Shown piece by piece: positions 52,101 to 62,273 of a stretch of DNA of 64,000 nucleotides. The DNA lies in contig CP154955.1 of the NCBI GenBank assembly GCA_039621445.1, positions 54,689,341 through 54,753,340 of the forward strand. Direction: 5' to 3'. The notes under the pieces are model-generated. The model saw nothing but the letters and a program-made list of their open reading frames with translations. It searched no databases and was not told where the DNA came from. The stretch comes from Euglena gracilis. Its lineage: Eukaryota > Euglenida > Euglenophyceae > Euglenales. Each line of letters opens with the position of its first letter. Position 1 is the first letter of the stretch. The translations under genes were made by a program, and so were the position numbers.

Positions 52101-52775
52101 ATTGCAGAGTTGGGCCCCAAACGGCTCATAATCAGCATTCGGCACAGTGACCTTCAGGCAGCAGAAAATTAGAGGCCTCCGGAATTTCGGTGGTTTCGGC
52201 CTGGGCTGCTGGGGGTGGGCCTCATGGGTGGAGCCCTCAACTTGAATGCTGCGGGTCGGTGAGTTTGCCACCTTGCTTCTCTGCCAGGCACAGAGAAGTG
52301 GGGGCCGACCTGCTCAGAAAAAAAGCAGGGGAGACTGGCCCGTTTTATAAAACGGGTGAGGTCGGCACAGACACGTGGTGAAACTGAGAAAATTTCAAAA
52401 TAGAATTTTTTGTAGTACTTTTGCCCCCACACATTTTATTGTCGCGCCTACCTGGACTGGCTTCTCGGACCGTAGCACTGTTTGAATTTGTGGGGCCCTC
52501 TTTGCACCCGAAGGTGGTCCAACCTCACAGTCCCATGAGGCAGGTGTTCCGGTCAGCATTTTTTTTCGAAAAGGCGCCTGGGCGTGCGCAAGAACCTCGC
52601 GGTGCGCAAGGTTCTGGGCAAGGCTGGCTACACGGAGTGCCGCTGGGGGGCCTTCCGACCAGGGCAATGGCTTGGTCCCCTGAATGGGTCAGTGCCGCCC
52701 CTTCCTCTCCCGTTCCAGGAAGTGTTCGTGCGGAAGGGTCTGATTCCACACCTGAGCTCCGATGTGGGTCGTTAA
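39546..52775 (+). CDS. FkbM-family SAM-dependent methyltransferase with signal peptide
   Basis: Exons: 39546-39670, 40157 to about 40325, about 42297-42406, 43217-43274, 45139-45197, 45846-45927, about 49210-49380, 51066-51111 and 52593-52775, roughly 330 residues. MQWPAFSAWLALWFCAAEA is a signal peptide, so the product enters the ER or secretory route. The FkbM fold is read from QHGEDRWL, NGTFVEMGALDGIL (SAM-binding motif), YSNTLYFERCLGWRG, LIEGNRQNFEQLRVN, KVNFSAGAGP, HIDLWSLDVEGAELTAVQTV, DVILVELDHHS, NLAVRKVLGKAGYTE and EVFVRKGL. The substrate is unknown; family members methylate sugars or other small groups. Most adjacent phases agree. The exon 2/3 border lacks a canonical acceptor, exon 8 seems to end at CAG|GC, and exon 7 has an apparent 2-nt frame break at 49251-49261. 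A pseudogene or assembly indel is therefore possible, though all other exons are open. Confidence 0.82.
40450..40705. repeat. (AT)n(GT)n and (GTGG)n(GT)n microsatellites in FkbM intron 2
   Basis: AT/GT run at 40450-40498, then GTGG units and GT run at 40575-40700. Confidence 0.93.
40832..41150. mobile_element. CAGGCTTCTT-family element, degraded right end
   Basis: It starts CAGGCTTCTTTTTTTTTCTT and shares GGATATTTGCCTGGGTCGGC, CTGCTATGGGCAGGCACCTC and CCCAGGGTTGGTGAAAAG with the copy at 15214-15506. The right terminus is mutated and no duplication is seen. Confidence 0.5.
42573..42906. mobile_element. MULE-like MITE with 10-bp TSD
   Basis: Inverted ends ATACCATTGCTTA / TAAGCAATGGTAT are flanked by identical TGCCTGGAGC (42563-42572 and 42907-42916). 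The interior has four GTGACTGACTGG-type motifs, C/G-runs and CCCGGCACCAAAGGCGGCGG. It lies in FkbM intron 3. The 10-bp duplication separates it from the 8-bp hAT-like families. Confidence 0.8.
43895..45095. repeat. 1.2-kb (GGTGT)n minisatellite with higher-order units
   Basis: GGTGT pentamers fill most of FkbM intron 4. They are punctuated at intervals by TAGTTTGTTTGGTGTGG or TAGTTTGTTTAGTGTGG, and blocks with GGCGTGGCGTGG and GATGTGGTATGATGTGG recur in the same order (compare about 44330-44400, 44570-44640 and 44845-44925). Long frames are repeat translations. Confidence 0.95.
46055..46370. repeat. (TA)n followed by (TTGTTA)n-type repeats
   Basis: About 100 bp of TA with rare C, then TTATTG/TTGTTA hexamers grading into GCTGTTACTG variants. 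Similar TTGTTACTG tracts recur at 46835-46910 and 47225-47300. FkbM intron 6. Confidence 0.92.
46912..47214. mobile_element. Degraded CAGGGCGGTCCTTA-family element
   Basis: AGGGAAGTCCTCAAGGGATGG at the left and TTCTTGAGAACCACCCTG at the right are imperfect inverted repeats resembling 38654-38963. It is sandwiched between TTGTTACTG tracts, so it probably inserted into that repeat. No duplication is readable. Confidence 0.45.
48678..49137. mobile_element. TIR element with AAATATAAGAAACCC motif
   Basis: TAACCCCCCCTCCAAATATA at the left and the inverse CTATATTTGGGG...GGTTA at the right bound about 460 bp. The AATATAAGAAACCC motif repeats about six times near the left end. The same end occurs inverted at 1-140. 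FkbM intron 6, non-coding. Confidence 0.6.
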
Positions 52776-53775
52776 GCGTTGCTTCTCAGCCCCGCTCCGA
52801 TGGGAAAGTTCGCGGACTGCATTTGGAATGCTTTTGATTTTGGTCACTACTGCATTTCAGAAGCTTGGTTTTCCAACATCGCGCAACCAGCGCTCTGTGG
52901 CTTCGACAAATTATTTTGACACATGTGCTTTATGCGTCGGATGTATAATAAGGTGCGTCTTTGATAACCACTCATCCACAGAAATAAAGATGGATGCCTC
53001 CTAAAACCTGTTTCCATTATTGGTGCTCTTTTTCTTTGTTTGAATGGTTCCTTGGTCAACACAAACTGTCAATCAGAGATAATCAATGCGTATTTTGTGC
53101 CAACGTGCAAATGCTGATGAAAAGTCTGTGCATGATGCGGATGAGTCCTGGGTCTTTTTGGCTGCCTTCCACCTGTCTGCCTGTCGTTCCGGATGGGTAC
53201 GGATTCCTGCCATGCTTTCTGGCGTGTGTCACCTCCGTTGTTCCGTGGCAGGTACTTTTCTGCCAACCAACCCCCTCCTTCACAGTCACAGTCATTGTCC
53301 TGCCGCTGTGGCAACAATGCGGTATTTGTCTCCACAAGGTCCAAGCCATGGGCCCCTCCAAACTCAAATCCACAAGCGGTTGTTTATTTAAGGTTTTTCA
53401 GTTTCTGAGGCGGTGGTCCTCACACTTACCACCGGGAAAAAATATATTGTACAAAAATGCACGAACCCTCTTCTCCGTGTCTTTGTGGCAACTGCCAGCG
53501 CCAGGTGGTGTTCTAGAGCCTGGATGACAGTTCCACCCCTTTGTGTGCTTTTTGTTTATTTGCCTGCAACACCCTTGGACCCTTGGACGATTTTTGAAGT
53601 TTGCTGCGAAAGGAGTGTGTTTTCAAGGATGAAACATCCTGTTGGAGAACTCGGAAATGTCTTGCAGATGAAAGGGATGAAGAGTACCGGAGAACTTCCG
53701 CCAGCCACCAGTTGTCCTTTGATTAGGCCACACCACCCCGGCCCATAGATTCACGTAACCCCCGTGTGACCTCAC

Positions 53776-54060
53776 TCACCGGGGGGATGGGTGGGTTTTC
53801 GAGAGTGGGTGGGTGGGTTGGGGTTGCCGACCCCCATTGGGGTTGCCGACCCCCACCCTGCTGGGCGTTGGGCGCGCCATGGGCCAGTCTTTTGCCCGGC
53901 CCAAGACCTGGCCCAAGGCCTGGGCAAAAGACTGACCCACCGCGGGCAATTTTTCAAGGGGTTTCGGCCGATTTCTGGTGCGTTTTGGGGGGGCGGGGGT
54001 GGGATGCAGGCTTCTGCCAAGGGTTCACGGTACCCCCCACCGGGGGGGGGGGGTTGCTTA
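53776..54060. repeat. Inverted repeat around 53881-53938 with G-rich flanks
   Basis: GGGCCAGTCTTTTGCCCGGCC is followed after a short loop by GGCCTGGGCAAAAGACTGACC, giving a strong hairpin. A duplicated GGGGTTGCCGACCCCCA precedes it. Likely a fold-back element fragment. Confidence 0.5.
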
Positions 54061-54138
54061 AATTTGGGTGCCGGTTGGTGTGGGCCCAGGGGTTGGGGGG
54101 GGGTACGAGAGCCCCTGTTTCCATCACACCTGTGACGG

Positions 54139-54240
54139 CCCCGGCAGCCAGACTTGCCTGTGCTCGTACCATTGGCAGGCTGGGGTCCACTCGTCAGGGG
54201 ACTGGCAGCGCGGCCCCAATTTGTGGCGTGCCATTGACGC
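54139..54240 (+). CDS. Isolated exon candidate
   Basis: After CCCCGGCAG the plus frame is G/C-biased and reads QTCLCSYHWQAGVHSSGDWQ then RGPNLWRAIDA. It is Trp/Cys-rich and protein-like. No start, phase partner or family was found, so it may be an exon of an otherwise unseen gene between the FkbM gene and the transposon region. Confidence 0.28.
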
Positions 54241-54442
54241 AGTCCGGGAGGGTTCTGGAGTGGGGGAGGGTTCTTGCTGTTTCAGCCTCGCCTGCCCAAA
54301 TAATGTGTTCCTCCAAAGGCAGACAAAACGTCTACTGACCAATCGATTTTGGGGCCTCTTTTCTCAGGCTGCATTGTGATTTTATTCCACCGAGAATGCA
54401 AAAGTTCTGCAAAGAAAAAATGGCCACTTTCGGACATACCTT

Positions 54443-54766
54443 GCCCCCCCCCCCTAGTTAGTCACCCCCCCCCCTATTAGTCACCCTTGGGCCCCAGGCC
54501 AAAAAAAATTTTTTTGAAGGGAAATATTTTTCTTAAAAAAAAACACACACCGAATTGGGCCATCGGAATTTTCTTGATGGTTGCCATCCATGAAAAGTGC
54601 CCTGGAAAGCCCAAAAACAACCTTGAAACCCCCAAGAATTGGGGCAGGGGGCAAAATTTGGGCCTAAAATGACCCCCCCCCCCCCGAGTTAGTCACCCCC
54701 CCCCTATTAGTCACCCTTGGCCAAATTCCCCTCCCAAGGGGGTGACTAACTGGGGGGGGGGGGGGC
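54443..54766. mobile_element. TIR element with TTAGTCACC motif
   Basis: GCCCCCC...TAGTTAGTCACCCCC at the left is matched by the inverse GGGGGTGACTAACTGGGGG...C at the right. TAGTCACCC is repeated internally. Its layout resembles the elements at 1574 and 48678 (C-run plus short motif), with a different motif. Confidence 0.5.
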
Positions 54767-55596
54767 ACGGTAAAATGGCAAAATTGGGGACTGCGTGCTC
54801 TGCGCGCGGCCCAAAAAGCATTTTTTGAATCAAAAATGGCCCCAAAAATGGCCAAAAAATGACCACTTTTGGACCCGAAAATCACCGATTTTAGGACGCG
54901 TGCCACCCGCACGGCCGCCCTCGGACCCCCCTCCACTCCCTGTTTTTTTCGCTGTTTTTTTCCCAAAAATTCTATGGGGAACCGCACAAGGCTGCACAAG
55001 ATGTTCCACCTGCTGAAATTGTTTTCCTCAAAATTAAGCAAATAAGTAGAGTGGAACAGTCCAAAGAATTTGTCCCATGAAATTTTGACAACTTACGCAT
55101 AGCAAAGAGCAAGGTGAAAAAAAAACACTACAACGGAGGGTAGGCAGTCGAGTTGGGGTCTCAAAACCCTCCCTCCCCCCACCCTTGTCTGGTTGAGTTC
55201 GGACCTCGACAGGGGTCCTGTGGGACCCTCCCCCTGTGCTTGGGCTCCAACACATTACCTTCTGAAACTGTGTCCGGGGGCTCCGGGTTCACGCCCAAAC
55301 TGGCGTCTGGGACGCCGGTTCGGGCGGGAAATTTTCTGTGCCGAACCGGCTGGTTCGGGTGTGAACCCGGCGTCTCGGGAACCAAAATAAAAAGTGCCAA
55401 AAAGTGTCCAAATGGGTTTGTAGACATGTGGAATCATATCTGAGCAGTTTTTGGGGGGTCTTCTGCTAGAGATTGGCATTTTGGTGGCAATAACTTCCTT
55501 TTGGCCAATTTTGGGGAATTTCTGAAATATAATACCATGCAGCATGGCTGAAATCTAAGGCCATCTGCTGAAGCCCTTGAGAAAAGCTTTCTACAC

Positions 55597-55710
55597 ACAA
55601 ATTGTGGCTGAGCCCAGATTTCAGCCTGAAAACGTGTTCAGGAGGGGGCCCCCTTCGGGGGCCCCCTGAACACGTTTTCAGGCTGAAATCTGGGCTCAGC
55701 CACAATTTGT
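55597..55710. repeat. Perfect 46-bp-arm palindrome
   Basis: The left arm (55597-55642, starting ACAAATTGTGGCTGAGCCCA) is the exact reverse complement of the right arm (55665-55710). The 22-bp centre is itself GGGGGCCCCC-rich. It abuts the TTAA at the left end of the transposon at 55715. Arms include AAAACGTGTTCAG, the motif that begins that transposon's terminal repeat. Confidence 0.9.
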
Positions 55711-56931
55711 TTAAAACGTGTTCAGAGCCCGCCAAATGCCTGACCTGAAATTTGTGGTCATGATTCACGCAAGGGGTCAAAAACGCGAAATGTGAAATTC
55801 AGACCCAAAAAAACGGCGCCCTAATGGAAAACGTGCCTTACCACAGATGCCTTAATGGAAAACGTGTCATTGCCACAGATGCCTCAATGGAAAACGTGTC
55901 ATTGACACAAATGCCCTCATGGAAAACGTGTCACCCCCCCTTTTTTTCTTTCTTTCGTTTTCTTTTTTTTGCAGCCCTCCCACTATGGCTAAACGCACGG
56001 CAAACTTTGTGAATGGTCTGTTGCCACGTCCCCCCTAGGACAGAACTGTTCCTGGCTGCTCTCGCGGTATACCAGCAAGATGCCAAGAAGCCGAAGGTTG
56101 ACCCCCTTCATGGCACCTTGCTGGCACAGAGCAACACAAAGAAAAAGTCCAGCTCCGTAGGTGCAGAGCTTGCTGCTGTTGCCAACTGTTTGGAGTTCGC
56201 CAAATTGTGTCAACATCGGCAAGCCTCTTATCCTGAGCTGGATGCTTTCTTCGTTGCCTGGACGGGATGGGAGATGGAACCCAGCCTGTTGTTTGATGAG
56301 GCGAGCGTCATTGAACAATGTGTGGCTCAACGTGAGCAGCAGTCGGGAAGTGTGTTCGTTTCAGGGAATCGTTCGGCAACCTCTTTTCATACATACGTGA
56401 GACATGAGAAATGTGGTTTTTGTGGTGTTGCCATTCCCAAAAACCCAAATTGTGCGGAACTGAACAAAGTTGTGTGTGACGCCTGCGGTTTGCCATATCA
56501 TTTTCATTGCCAAGATTTGCGGCGGCCACCAAAATATGACTCTTTTTTGTCGTGTCGTGTTCCGTGATGTCCGCCACTCCCTGTCGGAGTGCTCCAAGGC
56601 AAACGTCTAGCCTTCTGTTGTGTTGTAGAGTGCCCCCGACCCGCCTCACTTGTTGAGGACCACCTCTTCCTCTCAACCGCTCGCCAATTTTTCATGATAG
56701 CGATTTTTGCTTCTTGCTCGGGGTTGCCACAAATGCCCTAATGGAAAACGTGCCTGACCACAGATGCCTTAATGGAAAACGGGTCATTGCCACAGATGCC
56801 TTAATGGAAAACGTGCCTGAACACAGATACCTTAATGGAAAACGTGTCATTGCCACAAATGCCCTCATGGAAAACGTGTTCATGACCACGAATTTCAGGG
56901 CAGGCATTTGGCGGGCTGAACACGTTTTTAA
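55711..56931 (+). mobile_element. TTAA-bordered DNA transposon with ~50-bp TIRs and a zinc-finger ORF
   Basis: The left end (TTAA at 55711, then AACGTGTTCAGAGCCCGCCA through about 55763) and the right end (about 56880-56927, then TTAA 56928-56931) are inverted repeats of about 50 bp with few mismatches. Just inside lie direct 31/32-bp repeats containing AATGGAAAACGTG, four on the left (from 55822) and five on the right (from 56739). The ORF 56013-56567 fills the centre. The element plus the neighbouring palindrome interrupts a repeat unit whose intact form is seen at 59340-59370. TTAA borders and a Cys-rich finger recall piggyBac, but no DDD catalytic domain is present, so this copy is non-autonomous or of another type. 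Confidence 0.65.
56013..56567 (+). CDS. Transposon-encoded protein with PHD-like zinc finger
   Basis: This 184-residue ORF begins MVCCHVPPRTELFLAALAVY. The C-terminal ~50 residues contain CGFCG, then VVCDACGLPYHFHC, which fits C-x2-C-x17-C-x2-C-x4-H-x2-C as in PHD or related cross-brace fingers. The last Cys pair is incomplete because the frame stops at SCRVP; a GT two codons before the stop could splice to a further exon. The upstream part is helical and unremarkable. Codons are not G/C-biased as in host exons. It could bind the element's ends, be a remnant of a larger transposase, or be a captured host fragment. Confidence 0.55.
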   Translation: MVCCHVPPRTELFLAALAVYQQDAKKPKVDPLHGTLLAQSNTKKKSSSVGAELAAVANCLEFAKLCQHRQASYPELDAFFVAWTGWEMEPSLLFDEASVIEQCVAQREQQSGSVFVSGNRSATSFHTYVRHEKCGFCGVAIPKNPNCAELNKVVCDACGLPYHFHCQDLRRPPKYDSFLSCRVP

Positions 56932-57278
56932 TCGATGGGCAACATGGCAGCTGAAAAGTGGAATTTTGAATTTGCAAACATGGTCGGAAAATGCGATCGC
57001 CAATATCCAGGGCGCTGTGCAATATGGCTGAGTTCTCGGGTACCAAGCGACAGGTCTTGCGGAGAGCTGTCGTGTGATATGCAATATGTAACCTGAACTG
57101 GCTCAATGACGTAGACTGGGGGAGGGGGGGTTCTGGGTAGTCGATCGACTATTGGTTGATCCATGATAAACTGGTGCCCACAGAGGACCAGCCAGCGGTG
57201 TCGGAACAATTTTTTCCCGGGGGGGGGGGGGGGGCGAGGAACTGACAAAATTTGGAGCACATCCTTTTTTTTTCCGGC

Positions 57279-57677
57279 CAGGCATTTGCTTAAGGACCCC
57301 GGGGGGGGGGTACTGGCTAGCAAATCGGCTAGACGCTGGAAAAGGTGGACTAGCTAGACCCCCCTCCCCCCGGGGGGGTCCGGGGGTCCCCCCGACTGGA
57401 AAAAAATTTTCCTCCGGCGCTGCACGCCGAGGTGGAAATGAGTTTTTAATAAGTTTTTGGCTGATTTTGTTCCAAAAAATCCAAAAAATGGGCCAAAAAT
57501 TGGCATTTTTGGCCATTTTGGGGGGTCCCAAAAAAAATTTCCGGCGCTTCGCGCCGGTCACTGGAAAAAAATTTCCCACTAGCTAGCCCTGCTAGAAATC
57601 CCACTAGCCAAGTTTGGACTAGCTGCAGTCCAGCCCCCCCCCGGGGGGGGTACTACAATCCCTTAAGCAAATGCCTG
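57279..57677. mobile_element. hAT-like MITE, ~400-bp full-length copy
   Basis: The termini CAGGCATTTGCTTAAGG / CCTTAAGCAAATGCCTG are identical to those of 27375-27508. The flanks TTTCCGGC (57271-57278) and TTCCCGGC (57678-57685) match at 7 of 8. The interior has CCGGCGCTTCGCGCCGG, C/G-runs and CTAGCTAG motifs. The 134-bp copy looks like an internal deletion of this form. Confidence 0.82.
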
Positions 57678-58146
57678 TTCCCGGCGCGAAGCGCCGAGGA
57701 ATTTTTTTTTATGGCACAACCAAAATGTATTTTTTTTTCTGTCCCCCTGGCCCCGAAGGGGCCGAGACGCTTACGCCTTTTTTGAAGTCCAATGCACTGC
57801 AATGCAATGTAGAACCCCTTTGGAAACCTCCAAACTCAACCCAACTGTCGACTTCGCAACCTGGGGGCGGGGGGGGGCGAAGAAGCCATTTTTTTCACTT
57901 TGCGCAAAATCATTTTTTTGGTTGACCCGCAGAGTTTCCCCCAAACTCGGCTGGTCAAGAAAATGGAGGGAGGGGGACGTATGGGAATCCATCCAAACAA
58001 CCAAGGAGAAAGTGATTTGTGGGGTCCCAAAAACAAACAATTAGCATCAAAGGAGGGAGAAAAAGTTGGTTAGTGGCCAAAATCAAACATCAAGAAGTGC
58101 CATGGGTTTTTGGGACGTGAAATGGGCATTTTTTCTATATAAAAAT

Positions 58147-58250
58147 TGTGGGCATAACCCGTATTCAGGCCGTATAACGGGTCAAGGGCGCCGCAGGCGC
58201 CCTGGGGGGGTGACCCGTTATACGGCCTGAATACGGGTTATAGCCCACGA
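58147..58250. repeat. Fold-back sequence with 30-bp perfect arms
   Basis: Arms 58155-58184 (TAACCCGTATTCAGGCCGTA...) and 58211-58240 are exact reverse complements, with a GGCGCCGCAGGCGCC centre and further pairing outside (GTGGGC / GCCCAC). Confidence 0.88.
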
Positions 58251-58344
58251 TTTTTCTGTAACCGTGAATAGAAAGGCCCGGCGCCTGCCCTGTTTTTCCG
58301 TTGGTGTGCTTCACGCCAGGTTTTCGGGCATTTTTTTGTCATTT

Positions 58345-58465
58345 TTTACCCAAAAATCCTATTCACGAAAATATGCCCTGTTTTTCGTGAATACCTATTC
58401 ACGGAAAACAGGGCATATTTTCGTGAATTGAAAATATGCCCTGTTTTTTGTGAATAGAAACAGGT
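58345..58465. repeat. Fold-back cluster of TTCACGAAAATATGCCCTG
   Basis: The motif TTCACGAAAATATGCCCTG and its complement alternate four times, forming nested hairpins. The same cluster recurs at 59400-59525. Confidence 0.85.
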
Positions 58466-58769
58466 CTGTAGAAATGGTGTCCAAATGACCCGAATCATAC
58501 CCACATAGCACCGCCGGTCCTGGAAAACGAGAAATGGGCGTTGGGCCAAGTAATTGGGGGGCACTTTGGGGGGGGGGACCGGGCGCCAAAGGCGCCCGGT
58601 CCCCCCCAAAGGCCCTCACAATGCTTGGCCTGACGCCGATATTCGCTTTAGAGCCTAACGGATAACAGAGGGTCGGTATTTTATCCACATTGTTTGTGTT
58701 GTTACTCGGTCTGTTCTTGCAAAAATGGCGAAGAAAGACGCAAACACCATGGACCGAATGTTGCCACAA

Positions 58770-59395
58770 CCCCCAAACCGTGTATTGGGGCTCTGGCTTC
58801 ACGCCCGAACCGGCGTCCAACGCTTGTCCGGTTGGTTCGGGCGGGAAGACGGCGTCCAGGGGACCAAAATGAAAAGTGCCAAAAAGTGTCCAAAATGGTT
58901 TGTAGACATGTGGCAATCATATGTGAGCAGTTTTTGGGGGGTATTTGGCCAGAAATTGGGGCATTTTGTGCAACACTTTCCATTTGGCCAAGTTTTGGGA
59001 ATTTCTGAAATAGAGTACCATGCAGCACGGCTGAAATCTAAGGCCATCTGCTGAAAGCCCTCGAGAAGGGCCATCGATCAAGGGGAAACATGGCAGGTGA
59101 ACAGTGGGTTTTGGAATTTGCGAAAAGGGTCCGAACATTGCGATCGGCAATTTTTAGGGCGCTGTGCAGTGTGGCTGAGTTCTGAGGGTACCAAATGAAG
59201 GGGAGAGCTTTCGATTGATATGCCGTATGGCACCTGAGGTGTGGGATTTCAGAAATTAGGATGTCGAATTTTGGAATACACGATCACTGAAAATAAGTGC
59301 TGTGTGCATTATTGCTGAATCCTGTGGCCATCTGTCAAAAGCCCTTGAGAAGAGCTTTCGATTGATGGGATTGACAGGGTTTTGGGGTTTATTTC
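58770..59395. repeat. Diverged repeat array shared with 55255-55590 and 56925-57110
   Basis: Blocks such as AAAAGTGCCAAAAAGTGTCC, GTACCATGCAGC, GGGCGCTGTGCA and GAGAGCTTTCGATTGAT recur within and between the two regions in the same order. Here the array is uninterrupted. In the other copy it is split by the palindrome and TTAA transposon. No confident coding frame. Confidence 0.7.
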
Positions 59396-59399
59396 AGAA

Positions 59400-59525
59400 A
59401 AATTTGTATTCACGAAAATATGCCCTGTTTTTCGTGAATTCGTATTCACGAAAAACAGGGCATATTTTCGTGAATTGAAAATATGCCCTGTTTTCCGTGT
59501 TCACACCCACGAAAAACAGGGCAGG
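59400..59525. repeat. Second TTCACGAAAATATGCCCTG fold-back cluster
   Basis: Same alternating motif as 58345-58465, bordered by the repeat array on the left. Confidence 0.8.
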
Positions 59526-60235
59526 CGAGCGGTGCGCCTAGCCCCCTTTGTGGGTCAAGAGCTCGGTTTGGCTGATGGAGCATACAATGGGAATGACAGA
59601 CTGATTGCTCCTTTCCGCCACAAACCCCACAAAGCCCTTGCTACAAGCGAGGAGCGGTATAATATACTCCACCCTTTTTTCCGCAGCCGCATTGAGCATG
59701 TTGGGACCACCATTCTCATTTATTTTTGGGGTTTTTCATTGGGCCGTGTTTTTTTTCTCCCTTTTGATTTGGTATCATCCGACTACCTGTAGTGAAGCTC
59801 ACCCCTCCCCCCCAACCAGCCGAATTTCCAAGCAACAGCCCACCCTCAACTGCAAGCAGTCCAAAAACGCGTTAAAAAAATCCCCGGTTTCCCCTGTTCC
59901 CCGTTCTGGCAAATCCGGCCAAAAATCTGTTGAATTTTGCAAATAGATGTGGCAGCAACAGCAAGATTTTATTTGCCCCCCCCCCCAGCGGGGTCCAAGT
60001 AAAATCTCCTGAGGGGGTCAAAAAGTATTATTATATTGTTTGCATTATTGATGGAGTGGGATTCGGGTTAAGCGTTCGTCTTAACTTTGGGCCAGACTTA
60101 TAAACCAAACACTAATCTATAAGTTAGGCCCAATGTTAGGCCTAACGCATAACCTTATTCAATCAATAACACAAAAAATTTTGACCCCCCAGGATTTTAT
60201 ATGGCCCCCAGGGGGGCAAAGTTAAAGTTTGCTGC

Positions 60236-60288
60236 CACATGTGTATGCATGTATATGAATATGTATATGTATATGTATATGCATATGC

Positions 60289-60375
<87 letters not shown>

Positions 60376-60384
60376 CGTATGTGA

Positions 60385-60415
<31 letters not shown>

Positions 60416-61490
60416 CATGTATATATGTACATGTATATGAATGTGAACATGAATGTGAATATGAATATGAATATGTTTGCATATGCATATGCATATGTGC
60501 ATGTGTGTGCATATATAGATAGATATGTGTACAGATATCTGTATATCCATATATTTTCTGTATATCTATATACTACATATCTATATCTGTATCTATCTAT
60601 CCATCTATCCATTATCTATCTATCTGTCTGTCTGTCTGTCTGTCTATCTATATACATACATACGTACGTACGTACGTACGTACGTACGTGCATCCATCCA
60701 TCCATCCATCCATCCATCCATCCATCCATCCATACATCCATCCATGCATGCATGCATACATACATACATACATACATACATACATTCATACATGCATGCA
60801 TGCATGCATGGATGTATGTACATACACACATACACACATACACACACATCCATCCATCCATCCATCCATCCATCCATCCATCCATCCATCCATCCATCCA
60901 TCCATCCATCCATCCATCCATCCATCCATCCATCCATCCATCCATCCATCCATCCATCCATCCATCCATCCATGCATACATACATACACACGTACGTACG
61001 TACGTATGTACGTACATACATATATACATTCATACATACATGCATGCATGCATATATACATACATGCATACATACGTACATACATACATACATACATACA
61101 TGCATGCATACATACATACATACATACATACATACATACATACATACATACATACATACATACATACATACATACATACATACATACATACATACATACA
61201 TACATACATACATACATACATACACATATACATATACATACACATATACATACATACATACATACATACATACATACATACATACATACATACATACATA
61301 CATACATACATACATACATACATACATACATACATACATACATACATACATACATACATACATACATACATACATACATACATACATACATACATACATA
61401 CATACATACATACATACATACATACATACATACATACATACATACATACATACATACATACAACATACATACATACATACATATGTACGT
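60236..61490. repeat. 1.25-kb compound array (ATATGT)n, (ATCC)n, (ATAC)n
   Basis: (TATATG)n at 60245-60480, (TATC/TGTC)n near 60590-60650, (CATC)n at 60690-60730 and 60850-60972, and (CATA)n to 61480. Long Tyr/Ile/His or Cys/Met/Tyr/Val frames on both strands are artefacts. Confidence 0.97.
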
Positions 61491-61494
61491 ACAC

Positions 61495-62260
61495 ACAGTC
61501 GCGAGTGGCTTTGGTTTGATTTCCTCGAAGCAGGTGATCAACCCCAGATCATTTTTTTCTGGAGTCCTGCCTGCGAGCGACTGCGACTGCGACGGCGTTC
61601 GGCGGAGATGGGTCCAGCGGAAGACCCCCGCTGGTTTGCGGTGGGTTTACCTGCCCGTGTGACCCGCGTGACCTGTGACCCTAGATGACCCAGGTGACGT
61701 TCTTGACCTGTGTGACCCGCATGACCCATGTCCGCATGAGGCACTGCATCCCCAACACTGACCCTCTGCTCCTCAGAGCCCCCCTCCCAAGCAGTCCGGC
61801 CAAGACCTCAGGGCTTGGAACTCAGGGTGGTCCTTTACCTTCTCCCCACTTTGTCCCAGCCCCAAGCAAACACCACCCCCTTGGTTATTACCCATCTGTT
61901 TAAATGTCATCCTCCAAGTGGCATTTTTTTCTGATGTTTTCTGCTATCATTGCAAAATGTCTCAAAAATTGCGACGATGGAGGAATTTCTGAGGCTGGAT
62001 TTTGGACTTTGATGAGGTATTGTTGTTTTTGCATCCTGATGCGAAGGGGTTGAACGATGGGCCTTGGGATGAAGGAAAAAATTCACTTTTCAGTGCGAAC
62101 TGCTGAATTTTTTTTTCAGTCATTTCCCCTTGTCTGCCTTTGTTTTTTTTCCCCAAACTTTAGGCAAAATAAACCCTCCCGTTCTTACCCAGTTCTAAGA
62201 CAAGGGGTGAGAATTGGGCCCCATTTGGTAGAACACAGCGGCATACGCAGCAAGGAGGAT
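61495..62260. other. Spacer; no gene recognised
   Basis: It includes a short run of GTGACCCG/TGACC-like repeats (61655-61730). A C-rich block at 61740-61880 has no convincing frame. Confidence 0.35.
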
Positions 62261-62273
62261 AGAGGTCGAGACC

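Noticed and set aside
52190-52262. Exon-like RPGLLGVGLMGGALNLNAAG before a GTGAGT
   Set aside because: It would need to fit between FkbM exons 8 and 9, where the family alignment leaves no room; likely chance.
52692-52718. 27-nt intron in the last FkbM exon (GTGCCG...TTCCAG)
   Set aside because: Length is a multiple of three, contains no stop and is far shorter than other introns here; continuous translation from 52593 to 52775 is simpler.
60239-61688. Open frames up to 426 codons of Ile/His/Thr/Tyr repeats
   Set aside because: Stop-free reading of tetranucleotide repeats on both strands; no complexity, no bias, no start context.
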